Assembly: GCA_004193545.1 (NCBI GenBank)
Contig: RPGO01000033.1
Span: forward strand, 180,583 to 244,582
Source: Candidatus Argoarchaeum ethanivorans
Lineage (GTDB): Archaea > Halobacteriota > Methanosarcinia > Methanosarcinales > EX4572-44
Direction of reading: 5' to 3'
DNA: 64,000 nt
A model generated the notes under the pieces. The model had not been told where the DNA came from, made no database searches, and saw only the letters and a list, made by a program, of their open reading frames with translations. Positions within the stretch are counted from its first letter, which is position 1; each line of letters begins with the position of its first letter. The translations under genes were made by a program, and so were the position numbers. Below are positions 35,095 through 44,942 of this stretch, one piece after another.

Positions 35095-36564
35095 CTATCT
35101 GCCAATCTCAAGAAGCCCGTATATTTTGTTCATTTGAAGGTTGTTTTGCAGCAGTTTTGCGAGGTTTGTGTAGGGGTCCTGTGTTTGTTTTATGGGTGTG
35201 TATGGCTGGTTTTTTTGCTTGTGAAGGTACTTGAGTAGTGCATTTGTGATATCTACATTTTCGAATAGTCCGTGAAGATAGGTGCCGATTACGAGTCCAT
35301 TTTTGCTTGTGCAGCCGTCGTCTGTGAATGCTGTTTGCTCGTTACCTGCTGTTGTTCCCATGTGAATTTCGTAGCCTTTGACTCTTGTTCCTTTGAGTCC
35401 CCCGAGTATTGGTCCGTTTGCTGTTACTGTTTTGGTGACCTGTTTTGTGTATTTGTGGTACTCCTCAAAGGTTGTGTGAACGTTTATGAGATTTAGCCCG
35501 TTTATCGTGACGTCTGTTTGTGTTGTGCTTTCGATTGATTTATCTGTGATGGTTTTTCCAAGCATCTGGTAGCCTCCACAGATTCCGATTATTGGGGTGC
35601 CTGTTTTTGCGTGTTCTTTTATCCGGAGGTCCATTTTGTGTTTTTGAAGTTCTCGAAGGTCGTCTATGGTGTTTTTGGTTCCTGGTATAATGATTGCATC
35701 CGGGCTCTTAAGCTGTTCATGTGGTTCGATGTAATTTATTATCGCATGCTCTTCTAATGGTTCGAAGTCTGTGAAGTTTGAGATGTGCGAGAGACGTATG
35801 ACTGCAATTGTTATATTGTGGTTGTGCTTCACTGCTTGCTTGTCTTTTATCGAGACCGAGTCCTCAGAAGGTATACTGAGTTTTGTGTAAGGTAGTACGC
35901 CAAGTACCGGGATACTTGTAAGTTTTTCAAGCATTTCTATTCCCGGCTGTAATAGTTTCAAATCACCCCTGAATTTATTTATTATAGTGCCTTTTATTAG
36001 TGGTTTTATGTCGTTTGGTAGTAGTTGTATTGTGCCATGTATACTTGCGAAGACGCCGCCGCGTTCAATGTCGCCAACAAGTATTATTGGCGGTTTGATC
36101 GTGCGAGCTGTGCCAATGTTCACGATATCACGGTCGTACAGGTTTATTTCCGCAGCACCGCCTGCTCCCTCTATTATTATAAAGTCATGTTTTTGGCTCA
36201 GTCGCGTGTAGGCATCTTTTACGATGCGTGTCATTGTGTGAATGCTGTCGTAGTAGTCACCTGCAGTCTTGTCAGCATATATTTTTCCAAGTACGATCAC
36301 CTGACTTGTTTTGTCGCCTCTTGGTTTCAAAAGCACAGGATTCATGTCAGCGGTTGGTTCTATGCCTGCCGCATGTGCTTGCACCGCCTGTGCCATGCCA
36401 ATTTCGCTGCCGTCCCTGGTTATCCATGAGTTCAGGCTCATGTTCTGTGCTTTAAACGGCGCGACGCTGTAGCCCTGTTCTGCAAGTATGCGGCAGATAC
36501 CTGCTGTTATGATGCTTTTGCCAACGTGGGAACTTGTCCCGAGTATCATCAATGGTTTTGCCAT
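35095..36564 (-). CDS. cobQ: Cobyric acid synthase
   Basis: About 489 residues from the ATG at 36564 (MAKPLMILGTSSHVGKSIIT), preceded by GGGAAGAG; the frame extends another 32 residues upstream but family members begin here. The N-terminal BioD-like domain has TSSHVGKSI (P-loop) and PFKAQNMSLNSW. The C-terminal glutaminase has the nucleophile in IIGICGGYQMLGK and a His in GTYLHGLFEN. It amidates four side chains of the corrin ring in cobalamin synthesis (CbiP in anaerobes). The ExbB/DUF2149 pair lies 210 bases upstream on the same strand. Confidence 0.93.
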   Translation of the reverse strand: MAKPLMILGTSSHVGKSIITAGICRILAEQGYSVAPFKAQNMSLNSWITRDGSEIGMAQAVQAHAAGIEPTADMNPVLLKPRGDKTSQVIVLGKIYADKTAGDYYDSIHTMTRIVKDAYTRLSQKHDFIIIEGAGGAAEINLYDRDIVNIGTARTIKPPIILVGDIERGGVFASIHGTIQLLPNDIKPLIKGTIINKFRGDLKLLQPGIEMLEKLTSIPVLGVLPYTKLSIPSEDSVSIKDKQAVKHNHNITIAVIRLSHISNFTDFEPLEEHAIINYIEPHEQLKSPDAIIIPGTKNTIDDLRELQKHKMDLRIKEHAKTGTPIIGICGGYQMLGKTITDKSIESTTQTDVTINGLNLINVHTTFEEYHKYTKQVTKTVTANGPILGGLKGTRVKGYEIHMGTTAGNEQTAFTDDGCTSKNGLVIGTYLHGLFENVDITNALLKYLHKQKNQPYTPIKQTQDPYTNLAKLLQNNLQMNKIYGLLEIGR

Positions 36565-36773
36565 AGCTCTTCCCTGTATAGAAAAATCTCTTTCTACTAT
36601 ATCAATGGTTGGTAGTAAATTGTGGTCGTTTTTGTGCAATCGTGAGATAACTTCTCTCACCGCAGAGATCGCTGATAACGCGATAGCGCTTCCTTTCTGC
36701 TTGGCTCCGCGGTTAAATTCCCTAGCTTTGATCCATGCCGTTTTGTGCCAGTAATCTGTATTTGTGAGTTACC

Positions 36774-37127
36774 CTACCCGTCTGGCACATAAATCATACC
36801 TCCACCCTTCATCTCGTAGATCGTCCCAACTGTGCCAACAATATCCTCTTCAACCATTATCTCGCTCATGTTAAGCGTTTTGATTTCCTGCCCGCTCTTA
36901 ACGATGACCTCCATTGTTGGCTCTCCCGGGTTCTTAACGATTGTTATATCTTGGTCAGGCGTGATCAGTTCTGGCAGGTGGTACGAGGTTACAAGTGCAA
37001 CAAGGAGCGCAACAGCAAAGACCATTGCCACATCGAAAAGGTTTGCAACCCCGCTCATCGGGTTCTCATCGTTCCGCCGTCTTCTGCTTATGCCGCTTCT
37101 TCCGCTATTTTCGTTTTTCAGATACAT
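36774..37127 (-). CDS. DUF2149 protein (ExbD/TolR-like)
   Basis: 117 residues from the ATG at 37127, which follows GGTGAT; an ATG at 37139 is the alternative. A basic start (RSGISRRRRNDENPMSGVAN) precedes one membrane helix, LFDVAMVFAVALLVALVTSY, with an Asp at its beginning as in ExbD/TolR, where it takes part in proton flow. The periplasm-side part is short (LITPDQDITIVKNPGEPTME). DUF2149 is a methanogen family normally paired with a MotA/TolQ/ExbB-like protein, as here (22-base overlap). Confidence 0.82.
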   Translation of the reverse strand: MYLKNENSGRSGISRRRRNDENPMSGVANLFDVAMVFAVALLVALVTSYHLPELITPDQDITIVKNPGEPTMEVIVKSGQEIKTLNMSEIMVEEDIVGTVGTIYEMKGGGMIYVPDG

Positions 37128-37764
37128 CAGAATCACCATATATCATGTCGCAAATATATTTCATGTCGTCCATGTCCCGATCGTACCATCTGCTACGTAC
37201 AGTTGAGATTACGTACGATCCGCCACCAACGAGAAGACCGAGTACGGTAGTCCCGAATGCAAGGATCATGTTGTTTGCAAGGAGTTCGACGTCTCCCTGT
37301 GCAAGACCTGCAAGTGCCGGACCCATTGGAATCAGGGTTCCCATCAGCCCAAGCATCGGACCAACCCTTGCAACAAGACCTGTACGTTCAAGCCGCTTTG
37401 TGATCGTGATGTCGTACTCATGCAGCAGCTTCTCAATCTCCACCTTCAAAACATCGTCGATTGGCACCTTGCGAAGGTCGCTTACAAATGCAAGTACGAA
37501 CGCACTTCTGATTAAATTTTCGATCAGATCGAGTGCATCATCCATGCGACCGCCTTTTGAGAGTTCTCTTGCTCTTCTGATTTCTATAAGGTCTCTCTTC
37601 TGCTTGAAACGCATATAGTATTCATAGACAAACGTCCCGATCTCAACGATTAGGTATCCGGTGAGCAGCAGCAGTGCGAGTATCACCGGGTACAAAAGCA
37701 TCGTTGATACGAAGTATATCGCTTTCTGAAGCACTATTGGTAGATTCAAAATATTTATTATCAT
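37105..37764 (-). CDS. MotA/TolQ/ExbB proton channel protein
   Basis: 219 residues. Three membrane helices: residues about 15-40 (STMLLYPVILALLLLTGYLI), then about 130-155 in LVARVGPMLGLMGTLIPMGP (the ExbB signature GPxLGLxGT), and NNMILAFGTTVLGLLVGGGS. ExbB/TolQ pentamers use ion flow to move an ExbD/TolR dimer. The gene overlaps the giant surface protein by 4 bases (ATGA) upstream and DUF2149 downstream, so all three are translated together. This is an unusual tie between a TolQR-like motor and an archaeal envelope protein. Confidence 0.9.
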   Translation of the reverse strand: MIINILNLPIVLQKAIYFVSTMLLYPVILALLLLTGYLIVEIGTFVYEYYMRFKQKRDLIEIRRARELSKGGRMDDALDLIENLIRSAFVLAFVSDLRKVPIDDVLKVEIEKLLHEYDITITKRLERTGLVARVGPMLGLMGTLIPMGPALAGLAQGDVELLANNMILAFGTTVLGLLVGGGSYVISTVRSRWYDRDMDDMKYICDMIYGDSDVSEKRK

Positions 37765-40700
37765 TTTGTAGGTCTCCTGTATCTCCCCCGCTCTTTCCGT
37801 ATCCCGTGCACAAGCAGCCCTGCGAGGATCAAGCCAGCAAGGATCATTGCATAACTGAAGTAGCCACCGCCTCCACCACCGCTTTCAAGCTCTGCACCCA
37901 TTGGATAGCCTTCTACTCTGTGCTGCGTACCCTGTGACTCTGTTTCATTGACCATGGTCTGTGTACTGGTAGTTGTGGTTGTCTCGACATCGTCTGCTCC
38001 GGCACCAACATGATAGTAATTCCAATAGCCTCCGCCACCTACAAAGCCACCGGTACCGCCTCCGGAGCCAGGTCCACCATCATTCGTGTTGCCATCGCCA
38101 TTACCTGGATTGTCATTATCTCCTTTAGTCCCATACCCACCACTGCCCCCGCCGACGCACGGAACCCACACCTCTCTCATGTTGTTGTACTCATTGCGTT
38201 CAGGGATGTCATAGCCGCTGTCTGCATACACCTCTAGATTCTCCTCACACTCTCCATGAGGATCGAGCGTTACAGCCACAGACTCGCCTGCATCAAGCGC
38301 ACCAACCGTGCATTTATCAATCCCACTCCCGGATTGCCTGAGCGCAACCCTGAAGCTCTCGTTCGTTCCACCTGTGCCGATGTTCCTGATGGTTGCACGA
38401 ACCACACCACCACTTGCAGATGCGGCTGTAACCACAAGATCAGGAAGCTCCCTCTGTCCGAATGCGTACACCCGGTTCCCGCCTATCGTGTAGACCCTGC
38501 CGTAAGCGATGTAGGGGGATGAGCCGCCGTAGGGCGCGCTCCAGAGTTCATCGCCTGTGTATGCATCGAAGCACTTCAGCCCGTTGTAGTTGAACGTGTC
38601 CACACTGACACCGACAAAGACTTTGGCGTCTCTTGAAACTGCAGCCGAGTTCGTCCACGACCCTGCATCTTCGTTTGTCCAGAGAAGCGAGCCATTCGTG
38701 GCATTGAAGCAGTAGACGGCGTAATCTGAAGCTCCGGAGCATCCGCCGACGACGTAGATGTACTTTTTGTCAGAGTCTCTCGGCGCAAAGTAAGCGGGTG
38801 TCGAGTCTGTGCGCTCGACAGGTACGTTCCACAAGATGCTTCCGTTGAATGCGTCAAGGCAGTTGAAGCCGCCATACCCCTGTCCAAACTCATAAGTGGC
38901 TACATAACACTTGCCATCCACAACGACAGGAGTGCTGTAGACGTCCTTTTGGAGGCTCGTGTTCCAGACAACCGTACCATCAGCAATCGTTAAGCAGTAG
39001 ACATCATAGCCGCGACCGTAGTAGATTCTGCCGTACTTTGGTGTCGGAGACCCAAGATGGGTTACTGATTTTAGGTACGAGGAGGTGTTCCAGATTTCCT
39101 CGCCTGTCTCTTCGTCCAGACAGAACATCTTTCCACCATCGATGCCGCCACCGCCATACGATGCAACAAATACCTTACCACCAGCTATTGATGGACCGCC
39201 GTTGACATTGTCGCCCCCATCCGTGAATGTGTACACCCACCAAATCGCGCCTGTCTCGCCATCGATGCGGAATACCTGCTGCCCTGATGCAACGAAGATA
39301 CTTCCGTTATGGTACGCTGGTGATGCCCACGAACCGTAAACCGCAGAATCGATCTTGGTTGCCCAGAGCATCTCTCCGTTCGTTGCATTAAGCGCGACCA
39401 TGTAGGTGTATTCGCTCGATCTGAATCCCCCGCCTCCTGTGCAGTAGACAAATACCCTGTCGTCCGCGACAACGATCGATGTGGAACCTCCGGCAAAGAT
39501 GTCCTCGCTTGCCCATGCAAGACACGGCTCGTCAGGAGTATCCCAATCAAAATACCGTGCATTCCCGCCGATACCTCCACTTGCAGCATCGCCGTTTAAG
39601 ACGATTATTGTGTTTGAGGTGTACATTTCCTCAAGGATGTACCATCGTGCCGTAATCCTGATCAGGTACTCTCCGTCAGAGAGGTCTCCGGTGTTCCACA
39701 GGTAAACTCCGTTGTAATCCCCGCCTGTGATGTTTGTGGCATTGGTTGTGTTAGTGGCATTGGTTGCATTCTGCACCAGATTCTCTGTTAAGTTTGCAGT
39801 AAGTGCGGGATCACACGTCAAATTCGATGCAAGTGGTATCCAGTTGATCCCGTAGTTTGGACTGTAGGACAGGTTTATTGTCAGATTCTTGTCGTGCAAT
39901 GCCTTCCATTTGATTGGATGGATTCCACCACATATCTCACCGCCTCTCGGGGACACGAGTTCCAGTTGAATTCGGTTTGCTGTAAAGACCTCTGCTGTCA
40001 GGTTGTTGTTTGTTTCGTTTGTTTCGTTTACATTGTTATCAGAATCCACGATTGCTGTCATGTTGTGCCACCCCTGGAAATACGGACGCCATTTGATCGT
40101 TAGATTGCCGTTATTGTAAGTGTCAAGGTTTGTAGCATTCACAATCATCGGGTTGGTGATGTTTGTGGTGTTGGTTGTGTTGGTCATGTTCCCAGTCTCG
40201 TTGACGATTGTGATTGTGCCATTTGGAAAATCTCTTGCGTGAGCAATGAGTGTCGCATTGAAACCTTCTGCGACTCCGTTTACGACAACGATAACTTTAC
40301 TTGTCTCGTTTAAATACACGATCTCCGGAAGTACCTTTATCGGGACAAGATCGGTTCGCGTCACATTGATTGTTACTGTCAGGTTGTTGTTCGTCTCGTT
40401 TGTCTCTAAAATATCAGCATCCGGGTCAACTGCCACTGTAAAATTATGAATTCCGAGACTCTGTGGTTTGTATGTAAGATTCACGCTCTTCTGCACATAG
40501 CAGGTGATATTTGTGGCATTCGCAACCACGGTATTCCCCTCAATGAGCGTTACATTGAATCTTTCTGCTGTTCCGTTGATTGTAACAGTAATATCGTTCC
40601 TTGCACGTACGAACGCCCTTCTCGGAGTCAGGTTGACAGGCACAAGATCAGGAAGTATGACCTCTGCAAGAACTGCCGTTGCATTGTTTGTCTCGCACTC

Positions 40701-43700
40701 CTCCCTGACCTCGCCGTCAGAATCCGCAACGAACGAAACCGTGTGATTGCCTGTTCTGTTCGGTCTCCACTCAAACGAGAGGTTAGCGGAATCTTTTATT
40801 CCGCGGATCCATGTTCTTCCTACCGGAATACCGTCAGCGAGAAATGTTACGTTGAACTCTTCATCCGTAATTCCGTAGACGCCTGCACTGACAATGTTTG
40901 TTGCATTCACGAATATCTCATCTGGCAGTGTTACGTTTGAGATAAGGAGGTCGGGGAGGTTCACAAAGACGTTTCTTGAGAGGTTGTTGTTGTGTTCGTG
41001 TGCCTCCTCGACCCTGTTACTTGAATCCACAAAAACGGTTAGATCGACAAGTCCATCCTTAGACGGCGTCCATTCAAGCGAGAACGGAATCTCCGAATCC
41101 GAGTCGTGCCAGATCGACCGCACAGTAGTTGATGCTGCTGGTACTCCATCCTCAAGAAGGGATACGTTAAACATCCCGCCATTGCATCTGAGTTTCCCGT
41201 GCACGGTGCAGCTTGTATTCACATAGATCACTTCAGGCGTGTAGATGTAGCCAAACGGGGTTATCTCAGGAAGCGGATATGCGTCAGCACTTCCGAGTCT
41301 CACCGGGAGAGGGGATGCCGCGAGCGCAGGAATCACCTTTGCCGTGATATCTATCGGGAAGAATGCGGTGTCTTTTGTGTAGTTAAACGACCCGTCTGGT
41401 TGTTGCAGGCTCAGGAGGTAATCGATTGGGCTTTTACTGTCGTTGAGGCTCACGTTCCTCCATTCGGATGGGTTCTCGCCGATAGCGACGATTGCCTGAA
41501 TCGCATAAGCGGTCGTTATTGCATTTGAGAAGTTGCCATCGTAACCAAGATTTCTTCGAAGGAGTGCTGATGCATTCGTGATGATTCCAGAATTTGGAGG
41601 TTCTCCGGCAGCAACAAGTGCCTGAATGACAAGCGATGTCGTCCTCAGGTCACTTGTGATCGTGAAGGTTGTGTTTGTAGCATTGCCATCAGTAGCATTA
41701 CTGGCAGAATCTTCGATGATCTTACTCCAGCCACCATCCCTGTTTTGGTTAGACACGATGTAATTCCTTGATTGATCAATCATCTTTGTGGCGTTAGGAT
41801 CGCCAAACGCCACGAGTGCGAGAATTCCGAATGCATCATCTGTAACAGAAGCAGGGTCATCGAACTGGATGCAGTCGTGGTACGATTTTACCATCGTTAA
41901 GTAATTCACACCACCGAAGTTCGTTGGATCGCCGCCAAGCGCGCTTACGGCAAGACTTGTGCGTGCGAGATCCTCAAGTGTTACAAGCACGAACTCGTTT
42001 CCGGGAAGCGCAGGATGACTCGCAAGATACCCGGAAATCGATCTGCCATACTTGCTCTTCACATCGGTATCTTCTCCTGAAGCAGAGAACGCAAGAATAG
42101 CCCATGTAGAGGTCGAGAACGACCCGATGCTTCCGCTACTTGGGGTCTGCTTGCAACGGAGGAACAAAAGAGCGTCTGTTATGTTATCGCGGCAGTTGTA
42201 CGGCAGATCAGATACGGTTATTGGCATTTCCTCGCGTGCCTGAAACGAGGTTATCGAGTCATCGACCGATGCACTCACGTAAATCTCGCTAAAGTTAATT
42301 TCATTCGGAGTCCACACGTATTTCAGGATCGCCTCCTCTGTTGCACTCATGCTGACCTCCTTGTACCCAATAGGTGGTCCTACATTGGTTCTGAAAAACA
42401 CGCCGACCCCCTTTGTCAGTACCGAGTCCTGCCTGATTACAGTTATTATCGTGTTATTTATTCCAGTATAAATTCTGTATGGAACAGAGATTGATTTGAC
42501 ACGCAGGCTGTACACTTCGCCGTAAGGCTGTACAAGCGGATGGTAGTCGGTAGCTGTTCCACCGAGGCTCTTTGGTGTATCCCATATTCCATCGCCATCC
42601 TGATCCACGATCCAGCTACTGTCGTACCCATGCCAGTAGTTTCCTATGTAGTTTGCAAGGTTTCTGCCCTTAAAGGTATAATTCACAAGATTGCTCGCAT
42701 TCCAGTGGTTGTTGTTGCCGGAACTTCCCCCACCGCCAAAGAAATTATTGGAATGGATATTATTGTTATTCCCGTTCAGACTGATGGCTGCACCGATCCT
42801 GCAAACTGAGTTATAGCGGATTGTGCTATTGTTCAATCCGATGCTGTAAATTCCGGAGTTCCCTGATGTGCCTGAAATGTGGTTTCCAGCAATCGTTACG
42901 CATTCAGAGTTCTCTATTTTCATAACGGTATTATCGTAACGTGGATCACCGCCGTGGATGAGTTTCAGATCCAAAAGCGATATGTTTCTTGAGTCTTTTA
43001 CTGCGATGACTCGTATATTTTCAGGTCCATTCTCTGAACAATAACGGTATCTTGCCTCCACTGTAAACCCACGCAATTCGATATCGCTTGAGTTCACTAT
43101 CCGGATTACGTCGTGCCCTGGTTGGTTTACACGAGCACTCAGGTGCAACATGCTCGCATCATGGCTATTTCCGATTATTTTGATGTGGTGGGTATCTTTT
43201 ATCTGCATCGCTGGTGTGTGTTTATCTAGGTAGCCGTACGAAATATACACACCGTCATCAACGTACACGATGCTGTATGCCGTGACATTTGGCAAATCCT
43301 CCAAAACGGTCTGATAATCATGCGGAACCCGGATGACTGTCCCCCTCTCAACCACAACCTTCTGTGACCTGCTGTTGTTATCTTCATCCAGTTCAGGGAT
43401 CAGATTGTACGGATCAACAACGATAGCGATCGTGTAATTCCCGACTTTCTCAGGAACCCATTCGAATGTTATGTTCGCAACAGTCATCGGATCGATCCGC
43501 GGAAGTATCCTCCCGTCGATCATTTCACCATTTCCTGAGAGGACAACGTCTGACAGGTCGGATGCGATGTATCCCCGGTTTAAGATCGTGACGTTTACTG
43601 TGTTTGTGATATTTGAGTGTGGTGTTGTTCCCCAGCAGTCAGTAATCGCAATACCGGTTATTGAGAGGTCGGAACGCAGCTCTGGTAGTTCTGCTGTCGC

Positions 43701-44900
43701 ATTACTCCAGATGATTACGTCTTCATTTGTAAGGCAGTGATCCGGCGTTACTTCCTCCCATGCATCTGCTTGTGCGTCGTACAGGTGTACCACAGGATTT
43801 TCGATGCCGTCTATGCGTGTTACGGTGCTGCCACTCGATTCAAATGTCAGGTTTAAGAAGTCGCACGCAATCTCTGTGGCATTCAGGACGATGAAGTCAG
43901 GTTCGTGATTTAAGAAGAGGAACTGGTAATGAACCGTCCTGTTTGAATCGAGTACCAGTACAGTAACGTCTACGGAATCAAATGTGACGTTGTACCGCAC
44001 ATTCAACTGATCCGCAGGAGAGAGCGTGTACTCTGAGGTGTTAACGGTACCAGCATCCATGTTTCTGGCAGTAAACTTAAGCATGTCTCCCGGATGAAAC
44101 TCTCCGTAGTCGATAATAAGCCGGTAGTAGTTAGATCCTGAACGGGTGTCTGCCTGCCATGTTGTACTGGTGTTCAGATTCGTTACATTCATCGTGAACT
44201 TGCGAGACGCTCCTCCATTCACATAGGTCGCAAATCCTGATACGATAAATAACGGCAGTTTGGGTGATTGGTTGACCACTCTCCAGAACCATGTTTGATT
44301 CACGGTTCCGTTTGGATTGCTTGCGCTTGCTGTGATCGCCCCGGTCTCGTTTGCTGCAAGCGTGCAACTTGCCTCTGTCGTGCTTGTATCCTTATCTACT
44401 TCTTTTCCATTCTCAAACCACGTAACATTCACGATCTGGTCTGTTGTAATGTTGAAGGTCTTTAGCACACCTTCGAGGTTGTGAATCGATGTTTTAGGCG
44501 AATACGAGAGGATTTTCGGTGGCGAATTTATGCTGAGTGTGATGTTGTAAAAGAGCCTCACAACATCCATCTCATCCACTGTTAGTGTGTGGTTGAATGT
44601 TTCAGAGACCTTGTCCGATGACACGTCGAATCGCAGAAGATCGCCTGTGCTTACGTTATCGCTGCACAGCAGGAGTCGATAGTAGTTTTCTGATACCCCA
44701 GTAGTCCAGTTCTTATTCGTGTTCAGGTTCGTTATGTTGAGATCCGGGTTACTGCATGAAGTGTCGTTTGTGTAGAAGGTTGACCCTGAAATTACAAACG
44801 GTTTTAAAGGGGGTGATTGCTGCGCTGCTACAAGCGTGATGCCAGCCGCACACACCAGCACAATGAACAGCACGTAGTACGTTTGTCTTCTGTTATCCAT
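37761..44900 (-). CDS. Giant multidomain surface protein
   Basis: About 2,379 residues from the ATG at 44900 behind GGTGAT; upstream ATGs (44930, 44915) lack a site. Order of parts: signal peptide (YYVLFIVLVCAAGITLVAAQ); two copies of a 90-residue beta module (PFVISGSTFY; LFIVSGFATY); CARDB near residue 430; NosD parallel beta-helix about 570-725; a prenyltransferase-like alpha/alpha barrel about 905-1190 (DALLFLRCKQTPSS; NQNRDGGWSKI; LLSLQQPDGSFNYT); several CARDB repeats about 1215-1650; a PQQ-like propeller about 1780-2150; another CARDB; a Gly-rich linker; a C-terminal helix and basic tail. Many NxT/NxS sites suggest glycosylation. It is a membrane-anchored envelope protein coupled to ExbB. 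Confidence 0.85.
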   Translation of the reverse strand: MDNRRQTYYVLFIVLVCAAGITLVAAQQSPPLKPFVISGSTFYTNDTSCSNPDLNITNLNTNKNWTTGVSENYYRLLLCSDNVSTGDLLRFDVSSDKVSETFNHTLTVDEMDVVRLFYNITLSINSPPKILSYSPKTSIHNLEGVLKTFNITTDQIVNVTWFENGKEVDKDTSTTEASCTLAANETGAITASASNPNGTVNQTWFWRVVNQSPKLPLFIVSGFATYVNGGASRKFTMNVTNLNTSTTWQADTRSGSNYYRLIIDYGEFHPGDMLKFTARNMDAGTVNTSEYTLSPADQLNVRYNVTFDSVDVTVLVLDSNRTVHYQFLFLNHEPDFIVLNATEIACDFLNLTFESSGSTVTRIDGIENPVVHLYDAQADAWEEVTPDHCLTNEDVIIWSNATAELPELRSDLSITGIAITDCWGTTPHSNITNTVNVTILNRGYIASDLSDVVLSGNGEMIDGRILPRIDPMTVANITFEWVPEKVGNYTIAIVVDPYNLIPELDEDNNSRSQKVVVERGTVIRVPHDYQTVLEDLPNVTAYSIVYVDDGVYISYGYLDKHTPAMQIKDTHHIKIIGNSHDASMLHLSARVNQPGHDVIRIVNSSDIELRGFTVEARYRYCSENGPENIRVIAVKDSRNISLLDLKLIHGGDPRYDNTVMKIENSECVTIAGNHISGTSGNSGIYSIGLNNSTIRYNSVCRIGAAISLNGNNNNIHSNNFFGGGGSSGNNNHWNASNLVNYTFKGRNLANYIGNYWHGYDSSWIVDQDGDGIWDTPKSLGGTATDYHPLVQPYGEVYSLRVKSISVPYRIYTGINNTIITVIRQDSVLTKGVGVFFRTNVGPPIGYKEVSMSATEEAILKYVWTPNEINFSEIYVSASVDDSITSFQAREEMPITVSDLPYNCRDNITDALLFLRCKQTPSSGSIGSFSTSTWAILAFSASGEDTDVKSKYGRSISGYLASHPALPGNEFVLVTLEDLARTSLAVSALGGDPTNFGGVNYLTMVKSYHDCIQFDDPASVTDDAFGILALVAFGDPNATKMIDQSRNYIVSNQNRDGGWSKIIEDSASNATDGNATNTTFTITSDLRTTSLVIQALVAAGEPPNSGIITNASALLRRNLGYDGNFSNAITTAYAIQAIVAIGENPSEWRNVSLNDSKSPIDYLLSLQQPDGSFNYTKDTAFFPIDITAKVIPALAASPLPVRLGSADAYPLPEITPFGYIYTPEVIYVNTSCTVHGKLRCNGGMFNVSLLEDGVPAASTTVRSIWHDSDSEIPFSLEWTPSKDGLVDLTVFVDSSNRVEEAHEHNNNLSRNVFVNLPDLLISNVTLPDEIFVNATNIVSAGVYGITDEEFNVTFLADGIPVGRTWIRGIKDSANLSFEWRPNRTGNHTVSFVADSDGEVREECETNNATAVLAEVILPDLVPVNLTPRRAFVRARNDITVTINGTAERFNVTLIEGNTVVANATNITCYVQKSVNLTYKPQSLGIHNFTVAVDPDADILETNETNNNLTVTINVTRTDLVPIKVLPEIVYLNETSKVIVVVNGVAEGFNATLIAHARDFPNGTITIVNETGNMTNTTNTTNITNPMIVNATNLDTYNNGNLTIKWRPYFQGWHNMTAIVDSDNNVNETNETNNNLTAEVFTANRIQLELVSPRGGEICGGIHPIKWKALHDKNLTINLSYSPNYGINWIPLASNLTCDPALTANLTENLVQNATNATNTTNATNITGGDYNGVYLWNTGDLSDGEYLIRITARWYILEEMYTSNTIIVLNGDAASGGIGGNARYFDWDTPDEPCLAWASEDIFAGGSTSIVVADDRVFVYCTGGGGFRSSEYTYMVALNATNGEMLWATKIDSAVYGSWASPAYHNGSIFVASGQQVFRIDGETGAIWWVYTFTDGGDNVNGGPSIAGGKVFVASYGGGGIDGGKMFCLDEETGEEIWNTSSYLKSVTHLGSPTPKYGRIYYGRGYDVYCLTIADGTVVWNTSLQKDVYSTPVVVDGKCYVATYEFGQGYGGFNCLDAFNGSILWNVPVERTDSTPAYFAPRDSDKKYIYVVGGCSGASDYAVYCFNATNGSLLWTNEDAGSWTNSAAVSRDAKVFVGVSVDTFNYNGLKCFDAYTGDELWSAPYGGSSPYIAYGRVYTIGGNRVYAFGQRELPDLVVTAASASGGVVRATIRNIGTGGTNESFRVALRQSGSGIDKCTVGALDAGESVAVTLDPHGECEENLEVYADSGYDIPERNEYNNMREVWVPCVGGGSGGYGTKGDNDNPGNGDGNTNDGGPGSGGGTGGFVGGGGYWNYYHVGAGADDVETTTTTSTQTMVNETESQGTQHRVEGYPMGAELESGGGGGGYFSYAMILAGLILAGLLVHGIRKERGRYRRPTK

Positions 44901-44942
44901 TATCACCCGCATGTTCATAGTGATTTGCATACCATGGCAGCT

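Noticed and set aside
36565..36660. 32-residue N-terminal extension of cobQ
   Set aside because: Family members begin at the MAKPLMILGTSSHVGKS stretch, and GGGAAGAG precedes that ATG.
38010..43740. Many plus-strand open frames across the giant gene and the other surface genes
   Set aside because: They are antisense shadows of long minus-strand genes with strong protein signatures; none has a ribosome site or domain.
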